64,000 nt of DNA. Origin: Sipunculus nudus. Lineage: Eukaryota > Annelida > Sipuncula > Golfingiida > Sipunculidae. This document shows, piece after piece, positions 13,201-25,990 of this stretch; position 1 is the stretch's first letter; every line of letters begins with the position of its first letter. The notes beneath the pieces are model-generated. The model was not told where the DNA came from and made no database searches. It worked only from the letters and a program-made list of their open reading frames with translations. The stretch is taken from assembly GCA_026874595.1 (NCBI GenBank), contig CM049310.1, forward strand, positions 44,111,058-44,175,057, written 5' to 3'. Made by a program: the position numbers and the translations under genes.

Positions 13201-16200
13201 CAAAAGACATAAAGCGAATGATGGTAAATAAAACACGAGTCAGTTTATGCATCCGCAGGGAAGGTACTTGGAGACAGCTAGCATCCCTCTGCCTGCTCAG
13301 GTGGAACTAGTTTATGTACTGACTAGCCACACCTCGTATTTGCCTATGGACCTTGTCCTGACCATAGGCTGAACTGCAGTGCGTGAATAAGTCTCATCTT
13401 GAGTGAACTCCCTTTGCAGTCAATCCTCCGGTGTTGATATAGGTTTTTGATTTTGTGACTGTGGATAAATGTCAACTTTCCTGGTTGGTTTTATATTAGC
13501 CGCCTCCACAGTGACGGTCGGCTGATCACGTTATAGGCCTTCAGAGTTTTCACGCGAGAGTTCATGCGGTCACCTACCTACCGCCGTTACCAATGTCAAA
13601 ATTACTAAATATAGGTCACGTGGTCCAAGTAACAAACACACACACGGACACATCATCTTATCATCTATATTTACATATCTGTTTATTGGCAAATATTTAT
13701 TTAGGATAACATGTTCATATATAGCCTGATATTGTATCTTATATATAGACTCCTTTATATAAAATATATATATAATACCCGTGTCGCTGGATTTAATACC
13801 AAGTGTGTACAACTAGTGAACAAATTTACGACTTTTATAATACCCCCCCCCCCCCGAGTATTTGACCTTTGACTCTGAGAGCTGCATAGGGGATTATTAC
13901 TTTTAATAATTTAGGCTGGTATAATCTAAAGCTAAAATATTGACACCCGTTTATGCAGTCTCAATCTAGCAACTGACCAATATTTTTCTCATAAGTCGAC
14001 ATCACAAAAATACCTGGCCGGCACTGTACATTTCTGGGGAAACGCAAGAAATTCATGTTTACAAACAAAAGAGAACAGCGTCTCTCAGTTTTGCCTTCTG
14101 CATGACGCGCATGCGCAACGCTTCGCCAAATTTTGCTTAAAGGATTTCTCCAATTGTCAGTTTTCATTTTTTTTTCACTTCTTAAATATGAATATTTTTT
14201 TATAAATGCAGAACAACCCTGTCAGTATATTTGTTAACAAAGCTTTTTTTCATAAGTTATGTTAATCACTTGAATTGGAAAATACCTGAAGTAAATGCAT
14301 TCGGGAGTTGTAAAATATCAGTATATATCACATATAAAATATCATAAATATCAACAACAAGGCATTTCCTTTATGTTGTATGTACATTTAAATGTAAATT
14401 ATAAATATCAAAACAATCAAAATAAATATTCAAAATTTCAAAATGACAGATGATCGATCTGGTTGTAACATGCAGAGATGTCAGGTAGCATAGAGGCAAA
14501 GATCACACAATAATATAAGAAAAAAAATCACTTAGTCATGTATGGAGATGCATGACGTGATGTCAGACCAGGTACACCAACAATCTGTGATATACTGCAT
14601 AAGATGTTGGCGACTCTCAGCAAAGACCGACCACGCGAGTGACAGATCATCACTTGACATGACATGGTTAATAAAGGCCTTATGTTTGTGTATACCCTGG
14701 CCGGATGGGGAAAGGAACGTTATAATTATTTAACTATTGACTGTAATGAGGATATATTGATATCTATCTTAACAGGAAATAGACTTATATATCGGCAATA
14801 ACCACGTGCAAGCTGGCGATGCACATATATGCATATAAGCCCAGACGGCCTACATGTAGGCCATGTGAATACCAGGCTTTTAATATATACCAGTGTAACT
14901 GATGTGTGTGCATGTGTGCTTCAGCTCCAGTATAAATAAAACTTGATAATGCCACAAACCCAAATAATATATAAACCAGAACTTGTTTCTCTTTACGTTT
15001 TTTCTTTTACAATAATAAAGTTCCGTTGAAGTGACACATATACCGTAACGATGTATTAGTCAGATAAATTACTAGTTTCTTGAGGCCTGCACTTTGACCT
15101 CAATTACGTGAGGCGCCAAATTAAATGAAGTCCCATCATTCCACATACATCTTAATAAACAACGTTAATGATGATATTTTTCTTTTACAATGGATACAAG
15201 GTGTCTCACCTGGCTACATAATGATTTTTTGTCCCATTTTCCGAACAGGTGAGGAGGACGGCCTCTTTTCCAGCCCATGTGTTAACATATATGTGCTACC
15301 ATTCGGTCAGCCATGCAGGACATTAATGAAAGGGGTCGAATCACAAAGAAAACGCGTCGAATTTGATGCCGCGTGTCACTGATTTCACACACTTCACAAC
15401 TATACAACAATTCGTGAAGGATGATTAAATTATCATAAAAACTTTTATTGCACTGTAATATTCTCCTTTGACGACCATGTATTTAGTGTATTTTGCCAAA
15501 TCGGTACAACTGAACATTAAAAGGGACCCATGTACGGGACAATTACCCGTACAAAGATCCATTTTCTGGCCAAATTGCTTGCTTGTGTATATGATGTAAA
15601 ATATTATGCCTATCAAAGAAACATCAGAGTGTTCGGTATTGCGGCCAAGAGAGATGGAACTTTTTGCACCTTTAATAACTACTGAATGGCCGGCTGTCTG
15701 GTAATTCTTTTATATTTAATGAGAGAAAAATCAGCGCAATTTTAGATGGTATATTTAGTGATTTTATTTTTGCAGTAAGCATTTATTTCTGTACAAAGAT
15801 ATTTTTTTAAATACATTTAGAATTATATATATACATTTATTGCATCAGCGATATTCATCTGTCAAACGGTATAACTGCAACAAATGACTCCGAAACATAT
15901 ATTACGAATACCGTATTCTGTATATTCACGCTATCTCTAATAACCACGCGGCTTCTATTACTCTTACTACTCCATGTACTACTATTACTTTACTGTAAAA
16001 AAGAATGTTAGTATACCCTCACCTTGTCCTTCTACAAAAGCCCAACCCAATTTTCTGTGGATGTAAAAAGCATGTTCCTGTATTTTAATTTTAATATAAA
16101 TTTGGTTTTAAATAGAATAATAAACTGAATTAATTGAATGTATTATTATTTTTATTTATTATATATTTATATTTGAACATTCTCTTACAGTCCATGTGAA

Positions 16201-16279
16201 CATTTCGGCTAAGTTCATTAATGTTTTACTTCAAGAAAGTTCATGATCAGTACAACATAAAATATGTATGTACATGTTA
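10300..16279. other. Intergenic, nothing recognised
   Basis: Mostly AT-rich. Frames at 12832-13152 and 13570-13812 show no family resemblance. A C run lies at 13843. Confidence 0.45.
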
Positions 16280-16281
16280 AC

Positions 16282-16340
<59 letters not shown>

Positions 16341-16341
16341 T
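16280..16341. repeat. Compound (TA)n(CA)n microsatellite
   Basis: TA run with one AA interruption, passing into about nine CA units. Confidence 0.9.
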
Positions 16342-16823
16342 TTAATCCTGTGCTTCACACAAAGATCAATAGAGCATGCTTTAAATAAACAAATTCCTTT
16401 TAAGCACAGTGTCAAATGAAGAAAGTATAGGTTTGCATTATTCTGAAACACAGAAATATTGAATAGATGTTTCGAATACAATTCCGATCACATTAAATAC
16501 AAGCAGTTCCTGTTTAAGGCAACATAAACCTAGTATACTTTCACACAATCTAAAGTTGGTTGAGACTCAGCAATGACGGAGATTTGTCCGTTATATAAAA
16601 GGTTATATAAATTATAACATCAGTATGCATCAGAATCACTTACTAGTTAGTCTCAGTTGACATTATAAATTTCACCATTATGGTGAACTGGCCAAGAACT
16701 GCTACAATATTTACTTACAAAGCCTAGAATATCAGCCCGCAGACAGGCCCAGCTTAATCTAATTGGTTAATACCTATCACCTCAATGATAAACTAGAATA
16801 CGGGTAGTCGACAAGCGACTACG

Positions 16824-17564
16824 TGTATCCGCCTAAATCTGAGTGGAACGGGTGAAGTGAGGCATGGATTGAGTGGCAAGGGGAAATAGAGTGAAGTGTT
16901 GCATATTAGCATGGATGTCTGCAGCTAAATGGCAGACAAACAGACGGGAGCTGTGCAAAAATGGCGCCACCAGTTTTGAAGATGATAAAGAGCTATGTGA
17001 GATCTATACACATGCAAAATTTTGGCCCAATCGGTCAAACGGTTCCCGAGATATGAGCTTGGATGTCTGCAGTGTAAACGTGAATGTAGGTGGCGCCACC
17101 TGTCATAAAATCAGAAAAGCTATCCAGGATGTATATGCATAGGTGAATTAGTCAAATCACTGCAGAGATATGAGTGATTTTAACCCAAGGCAGACGAACA
17201 GACGGACACTGTGCAAACATGGTTGCAGGTGGCGCCACCATTTTTTGTGTATGTTATAAAGCTCTCCAAGGGCTACATTTGTGCAAAAAAAATTTTCCTG
17301 ATCCGTCAAACGGTTCCCGAGATATGTGGGTTTATGTGTGGAAACAGACGCACAAACGGACGCAGAGCGCAGAGGAAAGGTCAGAGGTCAAAACAAAATC
17401 GGGGCGCAGCAGTTCACATGTGACCCGAACATAATCTAATCCCGGGTTTCGTAAAATTCCGCCCAGCGGTTACGGAGGAGTTCTCCGGACACCTACGCGG
17501 CGGCGGCGGCGGCGGCGTGCAGCTGAAAACATAGTATCCGCAAAACTCTGTTTTGGCGGATACA
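16824..17564. mobile_element. TIR element with GGTGGCGCCACC palindromes
   Basis: It is bounded by TGTATCCGCC (16824) and GGCGGATACA (to 17564). The interior is three tandem-like units of about 125-150 bp, each with a GGCGCCACC core; two are the perfect 12-bp palindrome GGTGGCGCCACC (17089-17100, 17228-17239). TCAAACGGTTCCCGAGATATG occurs twice (near 17035 and 17306). Near the right end are a DR1-type AGGTCAGAGGTCA (17378-17390) and a (GCG)n run. Just outside the left end is a small hairpin, GTAGTCG/CGACTAC. Frames across the units are not protein-like. Confidence 0.55.
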
Positions 17565-17935
17565 ATCAGCCTTGTTTTCATTGCACTCGATCATGTTAGC
17601 ATCTAGCATGAACAAATAACACTACAACTTGAGCCCTTGCTGTACACAGGCGGCAAACAAGTGCCATACACAAAAGAATTGTTCTGATTGTTTATGCCTG
17701 AAACAGGATTTTAGTTAAGTTATATTTATGGGGTATTACAATATTCACTGCCTTTGGAACCACACACACAATCCCATACTACCAGATTTCTCCAGATGAT
17801 TAGATGGAGATGCTTAGCCAATTAAGAAGCTGTTTTTGTCACAATGGATTACATCTTTTTTTTTCAGTGGCTCTACGTTTAAATTTATTTATTTAAAATC
17901 TTCTATACGAAGGGCCCCTGTGAGCTAGATTCTGG

Positions 17936-17968
17936 CGGGCAGGCAGGCAGGCAGGCAGGCAGGCAGGC
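17936..17968. repeat. (GGCA)n microsatellite
   Basis: About eight GGCA units. Confidence 0.9.
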
Positions 17969-18044
17969 TTGAGTTTGCATGCTAGGTGTCAGAAAGCGAA
18001 CTGACATAGGCTAAAGTAGTTAACGTCTACCGATAATTAATTAA

Positions 18045-18348
18045 TTAACTAGCAATTACCCGTGCTACGCACGGTTTTGGACGAGCATTTACTTCTGATG
18101 TCAAATAGTCTGTCATAGTTTTATGTCTTGGGTGTACAATGTTACTGTCTCTTTGAATCCGACATTTGGTATAAGTGTTCTGTCTCTGAAGTAACCTTGT
18201 GTCGGAGTCTGAATGACCTGAACGAATACGTTCTTGTCCGAACGGTGGAATGTCTTCGGACAAACCCGGAGCATATGTATGTCAAAAATCAGTGTCAGAG
18301 GAGACATTTAAATTCACACAAATCGCGTTACGCTATTAATATACAGAT
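18045..18348 (+). repeat. Dispersed repeat ending TTACGCTATTAATATACAGAT, copy 1
   Basis: Begins near aactagcaattacccgtgc with the palindrome CCGTGCTACGCACGG and ends cgcgttacgctattaatata-cagat. Shares cttcggacaaaccc, gagcatatgtatgtc and agaggaga with copy 2 at 20092. The class is unknown; a Helitron-like or other MITE is possible. Confidence 0.5.
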
Positions 18349-20091
18349 CCATTATATGCATGGTGTTATGCATAAAAATCTACTTGAAGCCGACAGGTTG
18401 GCCGGAGAATTTTCGAAAAATTTGATATGTTAAATAAAATCATTTTTATATGAAAATATATATTATGCTGAACATCGCCATTTAAAATTGCCTTCCGCGC
18501 CTGTGAATCCGCCAGTAAAGGAACCTGTTATTTTGCATGGTAGTACAGTACAGCGCTGAGACGTGATCTCGATAATTGCATTCCGGTTATAACGCACAAA
18601 AACTGAGCACTAACATGGTCGGGTAATCCCGCTGCGCAAAAGTTCGTGGTAGCATTGTATTATGTGGTACATTTAATGGCTGTATATATTTTTAAATATC
18701 ACGCACTCCTTTCTGTTTGAAAGCTGAGCCAATGTTTTCCAGTGAGACAGTCACTGCGTTCAGGCAGTGTGTTAAACCCGGATCCCACTCCGGATCCCGG
18801 AACCCAAGAAAAGTTTGTAATTCTTAAACTCTCATGGTAATTTGTCCAGATATTTTAGCATAATCGTATCTAAAGACATATTTTATATTATGTTTGGTTA
18901 AAACATAAAAAAATAGTCTGTTTTGCAACAAAATTTGATAAAAAAAACTTACGGACCCTGGGGCACAGACCTCACGGATTACACGGACCCCTTTTTCTCG
19001 TTGTTTTACCATTTCTTTAGTACATACATGTATTTGACATCACGTTTAGCCATGACACATTTGTGATTTATTATTGTGTTAGTATCTGTATTTTTACATT
19101 TCTGTCTTAGTTTTTATTCATAATTTTATATTTTCTATTTATTTCATTTGTGTAGCGTTTTAAAAAGTATTATAATTTAAAACATTTACAAAATCATCAT
19201 TTTGGAACCTGTAGTTGCTTGAAATGCAAGTAATCAACAATTCCTTTCGGTATTTATATTATTGCCAACTTTAAAATTGCATGGTTCTTATGAACGGAGC
19301 ACGAAACCTGATGTTATGTGGAAGTGCTCTGATATATCAGTCTCAGGTCCGCTCAACTGTTAGTGCACTTCAAATTAAATCTCCCCCACTGTGTCCGCAC
19401 TAATATATTTTCATTTAAAATAACAAGTATTATATTTACTTTTTAGTGTGTGACATGAATGCTATTTTTGTCCTCTTTTAGTCATAAATAAAAATATGAG
19501 CGGTGGTTACTGGGGTCCGTCAAAATTGAACAGTCGGCAAATTCAAGTAAATGAGGTCCGTCTTCATCGAAATATTTTTTGTAATTATAAATCTTTCAGT
19601 GAATCGGTCATTTACAAATGTGCAACATTTAGGGACTTTGCTCTGTCCTTACATCAACAATAGTGGTGTTTTTATCGGTATAAATAATGGAAAATGAGGA
19701 AATAGGTTTATGGGGTCCGGGGACCGTGGGGTTCGGGTTTTACGCACTACCCTGCATTCACTACCGCTCGGAAAATTTTTATTTTTTTAAAGATCCCCCT
19801 TTTGAGCATTTTCCTCACGCAAGATCTCCTTGTGCACAATAGACCTTTTCGCTGCGCGGAGGTTGCCTTTTGAGAAGGGATCACCAATGGGGATTATTTC
19901 GGGCCGGTCACCGCAAATTTAAGAAAAGCCCAGATAGGGCCCCCAGAGAAAAACTCTGTCCCGCCATCAAACACTCTGTGGCCATTGTGTTACCAGGCCC
20001 GAAGACAAAAAGAAAAGAGGCGCCCACGGGGGAGCAAATATTAAAATTATTAATTATGCAGATAATACGCAAATATTGCAAATAAAAGGGG
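18349..20091. other. Intergenic between the two 18/20 kb repeat copies
   Basis: GC-richer 19750-20040 holds a short frame without recognisable homology. Nothing else noted. Confidence 0.4.
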
Positions 20092-20213
20092 GTGGAATCT
20101 CTTCGGACAAACCCAGAGCATATGTATGTCGAAAATCACGACAATCCGTACGGCGGTATCAGAGGAGATACGGAAAATCACAAAAAATCGCATTACGCTA
20201 TTAATATATAGAT
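20092..20213 (+). repeat. Dispersed repeat, copy 2 (right end only)
   Basis: cttcggacaaacccagagca and tatgtatgtcgaaaatca lead to cgcattacgctattaatata-tagat. About 25 bp in the middle (cgacaatccgtacggcggtat) is not in copy 1. The flanks are rich in attaattaa. Confidence 0.5.
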
Positions 20214-21184
20214 TAATTAAGTATCCATCAAGTGTCCTACTCAAGATTCTCAGCGTCGGTCGATTATGCATAGGAGCCTGGCCATAGGCAGTGCACACAC
20301 AAAAATAACACCCCAAAATAACTTGATAAATAATGGGGTAATTGTTCCCAAGAACCTCGGAAACCACATTTAGTCAGTGGCAACAACAGTTATCTTGGGT
20401 TACATTTCGGGCCAACAACAGGTACTTTCCAAGTCAAATGTAAATAATCTAATGTTATCACGTGAAACGAAGATTTAGACAAACTTTTTCCACGACCAAA
20501 TAAGTAGTCGTAACATGACACGCATTACGTAATACAAGAAGCCTTAAGGAATATATGATAATCAATGTTATATCATATATCATTGTCATTCGAACTATAT
20601 ACATAAAACAAATCAGTGTTGATGCCGTGTGAACAATCATTCCACCAGAGAACTTTGGAATACTTTGATCACGAAAACTAATGATTTCGATGCATCATTT
20701 GCTTTTCCAAAAGAATAAAAGTCTGAATCCTCGGCCTATAGGTGCCATGACATCATTTGAATTGATAGATAACTTTCATAAAGAGCCTATGATATATTTA
20801 CTTGTTTGTCTTATTTATGGATAATGAATGCTACAGAGCCTTACAGGACAAAAGTGTATACCGGAAAACCTAGTTTGTTATAAGCATAAACTGACACTCA
20901 CGTACTTAATAGTAGTTTGGGTGAAAATAACTACTCGTTTTGCGTAGATAAACTTTAAAATATAAATTGACCAGAAGCCGTGTATAAACTTTCCTATCAG
21001 GACAAAATATGTAGGTTCAGACAATCTCCCTAACTATAGATCGTTCCATACCAAAAATACATGCAGTCCCTGCATATTTGGAATTATAATGCATATTCTA
21101 CAAGCCGGACCCATTTGTACAAGGGAAATACCCATGATGGTCCAAAGATAGGACAATTAAGAGAAACAGATCCATATATATACT

Positions 21185-21713
21185 TTAAAGCTGCCTATTC
21201 GTCCAACTTTTGAAAAAGATTTGTTACGAAGACAAATTGCTCAGGGGAAAACATCGGGTCGATCCCGGATTCTAACCTATGTTGGTGGCGTACATGTCCG
21301 GCGTTCCAACCGCTTCGCTAGAAAAGCAAGCTCCTCTAGGGAGACAGTTCGGTCGGCTTTTATGTCACCCCGTAACACTTATAACGCCTCTGTGAAGGAC
21401 TTGTTTATCAACAACGTGTTTGTAAACACAACAACGTTCGCAAATGAAAAAAAATGTAACCTAAGGCATATATGCGGAGGAAGAGAGGTCACTTGTTGCA
21501 AAACGCCATTTGCAAGGCTCTGAATTATCTGATTTGACGCCAGATGCCCTTGTTTAATGTGTTTTGATTATTTTGCATATTATAAACACGTTCATGAAAA
21601 CAAAACAAGCAGCCTGTGTGCGGGGATATCCACGATTTCTGGTCCATCTTTATAAAAGCTCTAAGGGATTACCTTTAGTTATAAAGGTCAGATATCGGAA
21701 AAGGCCCTTTTAA
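21185..21713 (+). mobile_element. TTAA-flanked MITE, copy 1 (carries the solo LTR)
   Basis: TTAA stands at both ends (21185-21188, 21710-21713). The inverted ends are AAAGCTGCCTATTC and, from the right, AAAGGGCCTTTTCC. Shared internal landmarks with the copies at 22.7, 25.5 and 28.6 kb are ggtcacttgttgcaaaacgc, gccagatgcccttgtt and tataaacacgtt. TTAA targets suggest piggyBac or Kolobok transposases. Confidence 0.6.
21222..21377 (-). mobile_element. Solo LTR of the same TRIM family
   Basis: This 156-bp copy has the same termini (tgttacgaag ... ccccgtaaca in plus reading) as the LTRs at 52423 and 52698, with no second LTR or internal region nearby. It lies inside a TTAA-flanked MITE, which resumes at acttataacg. 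It seems to have replaced part of its host, since about 70 bp present in the sibling MITE at 25.9 kb is missing. The box B region is decayed (tctaaccta). Confidence 0.7.
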
Positions 21714-22699
21714 AACTCAGAAGAGGTCATATTCAGTATAGGTTACATACGGAATGTAATTATAATTTATCTGTATTATATTGAAGACCATTACACAATA
21801 CGATAGGCCTAAACATTATCTGCGACCGTCTTTGCCTGTTTAGAACGCAGTGAAACTTGCAACGTGAATCTCATGTTGCAAAACACAGCTTGACCACTCA
21901 TTCATATAAAAAAGAGGAGTGGGAGCAATAAATACACACAAATATGTATGGTACATCGAGTATATGGAAGAGAAATTAACCACAGGTCTTTTTGTAAACT
22001 ACATTTTACGAGTGTTTGGTTAAAATATATTAATTTACCAGGAATATATAAACTATATCATCTAATAATCAGTTCTAGCAAATATGTAAAATATATTTCA
22101 TAATATTTAACGAAAACTAAAAGCCAATTTATTCGGAAAACTGTGATCTTACCATAGAATCGGGAGACCTGCCTTGAAGCTGCTATCAGTTCGCGTTATG
22201 TTACCTTTACTGATTTTATAGACCAGCCCGGACTTAACCGGTTTATTTATTGTTTGCTTGTGACGGTTTACGATATTTATATTAACTTCTTATACCTTGC
22301 GCACTATTTGCTTCATTGCCAGTTTATTACAGACAAATTATAAGCCTTTACTTTTGGAACCATAAGTTAGAGGGGATATAGAAAGCTAAACGCAGCATAC
22401 ATAGCGTTAATGCATTACAGGCAAATACATCCTATCCCTTCATTAAAGGAACCTATTCACATTAAAGTTTTGTTTAATTTACATGCAGTATAGTGTTTCC
22501 TCCTTAAAATATTATGGTCCCTGCCGACATTTTGTTTTAAGCCTTTTGCTTACTCCTACACACAATTGGAAATAAATTTATACCGGGCGCGATCTGTGGC
22601 GCAAAACATAAACATAGCGCGCATAGCACCACCTGGTAGCCATATAGTGCAACTTCACAAATCACAGCATTTTTAAAGCTTCCGAGCGGTGTTTCTTCT

Positions 22700-23010
22700 T
22701 TAAAGCTGTCCATCCACATAAAGAATTTATGTGATTTCTGGCTTCTGCTGTGTAAATATTTAGGATCTAAGGGATCCGTGTTTTGAAACGTTCTTATAGT
22801 CCCTCCGTGAAGGATGTATGAATTTGTATATCAACAAAGTGTAAGTAACCCACCAATGTTGACAAACAGGTGGGCCCCACATATTATAAACACGTTGATA
22901 TAAACAAAACAAGCAGCCTTTTATGCGCTGATATTCACGTTTTTTTTTTTTTTTTTGGCCTATTTTTAGAAAAGCTCCAAGTGATTACCTTGTCGTTAAG
23001 TGCAATATTT
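22700..23010 (+). mobile_element. TTAA-type MITE, copy 2 (internally deleted)
   Basis: Starts at TTAA (22700-22703) with AAGCTGTCCATCC and shares gatttctggcttctg, ccgtgaaggatgtatg and cacatattataaacacgttgat with copies 1 and 3. The middle section is missing and it contains a 16-nt T run. Confidence 0.55.
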
Positions 23011-24691
23011 TTATTACAAACAGGCACACAGTGGCTGTGTCCACTCACACAGAACCATAACAACGCATATAAAACAGATGAACTGGAGAGTTAGTGCCGG
23101 GATGGTTCAACATGGAAACTTTGATATTCAGCAAGTATGAACTGATAAAGCGTGAGATGATACACATACTATCGCAAGTGTTCATGTATCTTTAAGAGGA
23201 GCAATTTTTACGTGACAATATTTTGTCATCTTATAATGTATTTTGCATTAATAACAAAATGTAATTGATACATTAGTGGTATAGCTTGTATATATGTAAT
23301 AAACACATATTTCTTAGTAATACTATATATAGATAGACACACACAATGATAAGAACACATTTAGTGGTAAAACGTTGCGCCATCGATAACTTCCTTGGCA
23401 GGAGTGGAAGAATGCGTGGCTAGGATAAAAAGTGACCAATGTGGCATGATATTTATGTGCAAATTAGACCTCATTCAGTCTTTTTGGAGCAAACGAACAC
23501 CCGAATTAGATTTCATACATGCAGGCAATTACTGGGGATTCAGAATTGTTGGATGGGGTTTTATTTTCGTGGAATTCATGGGTAGTTTTTATCTACGAAA
23601 TTAAAACTCCGCGATTATTAAGAAAAATCTATCAAGATATATCCACAAATTTTCACCCACGAAACGTTTCAGATAAGTAAGCCTATACTTAAGTCGTTGT
23701 ACCGTTTTGCCTTCCGTTTGCACCGGGTTTGTGTGAAACTGACATTAAATTTAATATGGGTCAAGTAATAGTGAAAGTTTCAAAGCATTTCCTATGTTAA
23801 AAAAATAATGATCTTTGGGTTATTTCTATTTCTATTCTGTCAATTTCGATACAAGGCATAATTAAAACCATTAACCCACGAAAGTTTTCACCCCATGCAC
23901 GAATAGCGTTTCATATCAAAACCACGAAATTTCAAACCACGATATTTTCTGAATCCACAGTATGTTAAGATATGCGTAGAAGTGCATTCAGCTATTGTGG
24001 TGTTACAGGAAATATTACGCTATTTTGGAATGATACGATGAGGACGCAATTAAGGTGTATTACAAGTTAAGGTGTATTAGACAGGCACAGGGAACATTGT
24101 GTCTGCAATATGATTGTAGAAATTTTGTTGTTAATTAATGCGAAATTGTCGTTCTCCTCTCCATTTTAAGTTTACTATGCACTCTCACCGAAATAAGAAT
24201 GGTTTGGTCGTAAAGGCAGCAGATTTATTTTTCACACGGCGACATAACATATATGATCTGTATATGCACCATTTGTTGTCCAATGTAAAGGTTAATTAGT
24301 AAAAGCAAGTATAAAACCAACTACAGATCATGATTCTATCCCTTAAACAAGAACACTTAAACTGTGACAAGTCTGATAATATGCAAAACCTTTAAACTGT
24401 TTTCTCCATGCGTAATATATCCAGACTTGGTTGTCAGTATTTTAGGTCACCAAAAATGAATGGCATTACTAACATGAGAACCGTTTGAAAGGGGCTTTGG
24501 CCTATGGCCGTAAAAATATTATTGATTTATATACATCGCCCTCAGTTTAGAATATCTCGCTCTCTTGTTCAAGTTTGGGATTCACAATTTGATATTAAAG
24601 CAAGTATTTTAAACATAGAAGGAAATATTTTACTCCTGGAGTATGATAACACCTGAGGAGTTCTTTGCCCCCTATCCCTGTAAATGAAAAG

Positions 24692-24692
<1 letters not shown>
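23011..24692. other. Intergenic, nothing recognised
   Basis: No repeats paired elsewhere in the window; short frames only. Confidence 0.45.

Positions 24693-24775
<83 letters not shown>
24693..24775. repeat. Compound (TA)n(TG)n microsatellite
   Basis: About 47 bp TA then about 36 bp TG, directly abutting the hAT-like MITE at 24777. Confidence 0.95.
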
Positions 24776-24776
<1 letters not shown>

Positions 24777-24777
<1 letters not shown>

Positions 24778-24900
24778 AGAAGCGGACTCGGGGGAGGGGG
24801 GTGCCCCCTTTCCATCCGAAGCAAACTTTTTTAATGTTTTTTTAGTTTTTAGTCCTCCTGGGTTGGACCCCCCTTTTTCTATATCCTGGATCCGCCCCTG
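24777..24900 (-). mobile_element. hAT-like MITE, copy 1
   Basis: CAGAAGCGGACTC ... GGATCCGCCCCTG: an inverted-terminus repeat of the CAGNGGCGGATCC family with gga/cccccc blocks inside. It abuts a (TA)n(TG)n tract, so the target duplication cannot be told from the microsatellite. Confidence 0.6.
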
Positions 24901-25005
24901 ATGTGTGTGCGTGTTCATGAAATACATTAATGCATAATTTTCACTATCCGCAGGTTTTGTTGGACTATACACTTAAGGTGACTTAATACAAAGGCACGCA
25001 CACCA

Positions 25006-25009
<4 letters not shown>

Positions 25010-25064
<55 letters not shown>
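25010..25064. repeat. (TA)n microsatellite
   Basis: About 54 bp of TA. Confidence 0.95.
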
Positions 25065-25067
<3 letters not shown>

Positions 25068-25520
25068 AATGTGCATTCCATTTTCGGTGTTATTATATCA
25101 TATAATCACTAGGAAACCAGGCCCGGTAATTACTAAGTATACAGTCCGGAAAGGAACTATTGAATTAATAGCTGTGCTTTTTTCAAATGCAAGGTATATT
25201 TATAATTGGACGTTAGGATAACGCTACCTCTCTTTAATTATCTTCTGTTCTTATTGTCACGGAAGGTGCACGGGGTTTTATTATTTTAAACTGTAACTGC
25301 ACAGTAGTAAAACTAAGTATAAGATATTATAGGTAATGTGACGGACAATAGATTCCTGCATAAACTGTTGATAATAGGGCGCTTTGGTTGTAATACATAT
25401 ATTATAAAATAAAATCATTCTCGCACACATGCACACACATAAAAACACACGCACACACACAGAAATAGCAGGAGAAACAATGCAGTATACTGCTTTATCG
25501 ACCAGCCCTTCACTTTTTTC

Positions 25521-25990
25521 ACTTCAAGGGGCCCACTCCATATCTGACCTTAATAAACTAAAGTTAATCCCTCGGAGCTTTTACAAAAATAGTCCAGAAA
25601 ACGTGGATATCACAGCACACAGGCTGATTGTTTGTTTTTATCAGCGTGTTTATAATATGTTGGGGCCCGCCAAAATAATCAAATCAAATTCAACAAGGGC
25701 ATCTGGCAGCAAGTCAGATAAGCCAGAGCTATGCAAATTGCGTTTTGCAACTAGTGACCTTTCCACCTCCGCCTATATGTAACCTACCACCTTAGGTTAC
25801 ATGTTTTTCCCTTTGTCAACGTTGCTTTGTTTACAAACATGTTGTTGATAAACCAGTCCATACATCCTTCACGAAGGCCTTATAAGAACTTTCCAAAACC
25901 AAAAATATCCATACATCATTAATATATACACAGAGGAAGCCAGAAATCACATCAATTCTTTTTCAAAAGGTAGGTGAATGGGCACCTTTA
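25521..25990 (-). mobile_element. TTAA-type MITE, copy 3, inverted, most complete
   Basis: In minus reading it runs from AAAGGTGCCCATTCACC to GGAGTGGGCCCCTTGA. It contains every landmark of copies 1 and 2, so it is the best guide to the family. Its TTAA edges have decayed (ttcaagg, cctttata). An open frame at 25429-25782 crosses it but is not shared with the siblings. Confidence 0.6.

Noticed and set aside
19780..20085. GC-richer stretch with a 71-codon frame
   Set aside because: No family resemblance; the frame runs into low-complexity AT and a repeat copy.
21221..21523. 100-codon open frame
   Set aside because: Spans the solo LTR and the MITE; not shared with sibling copies.
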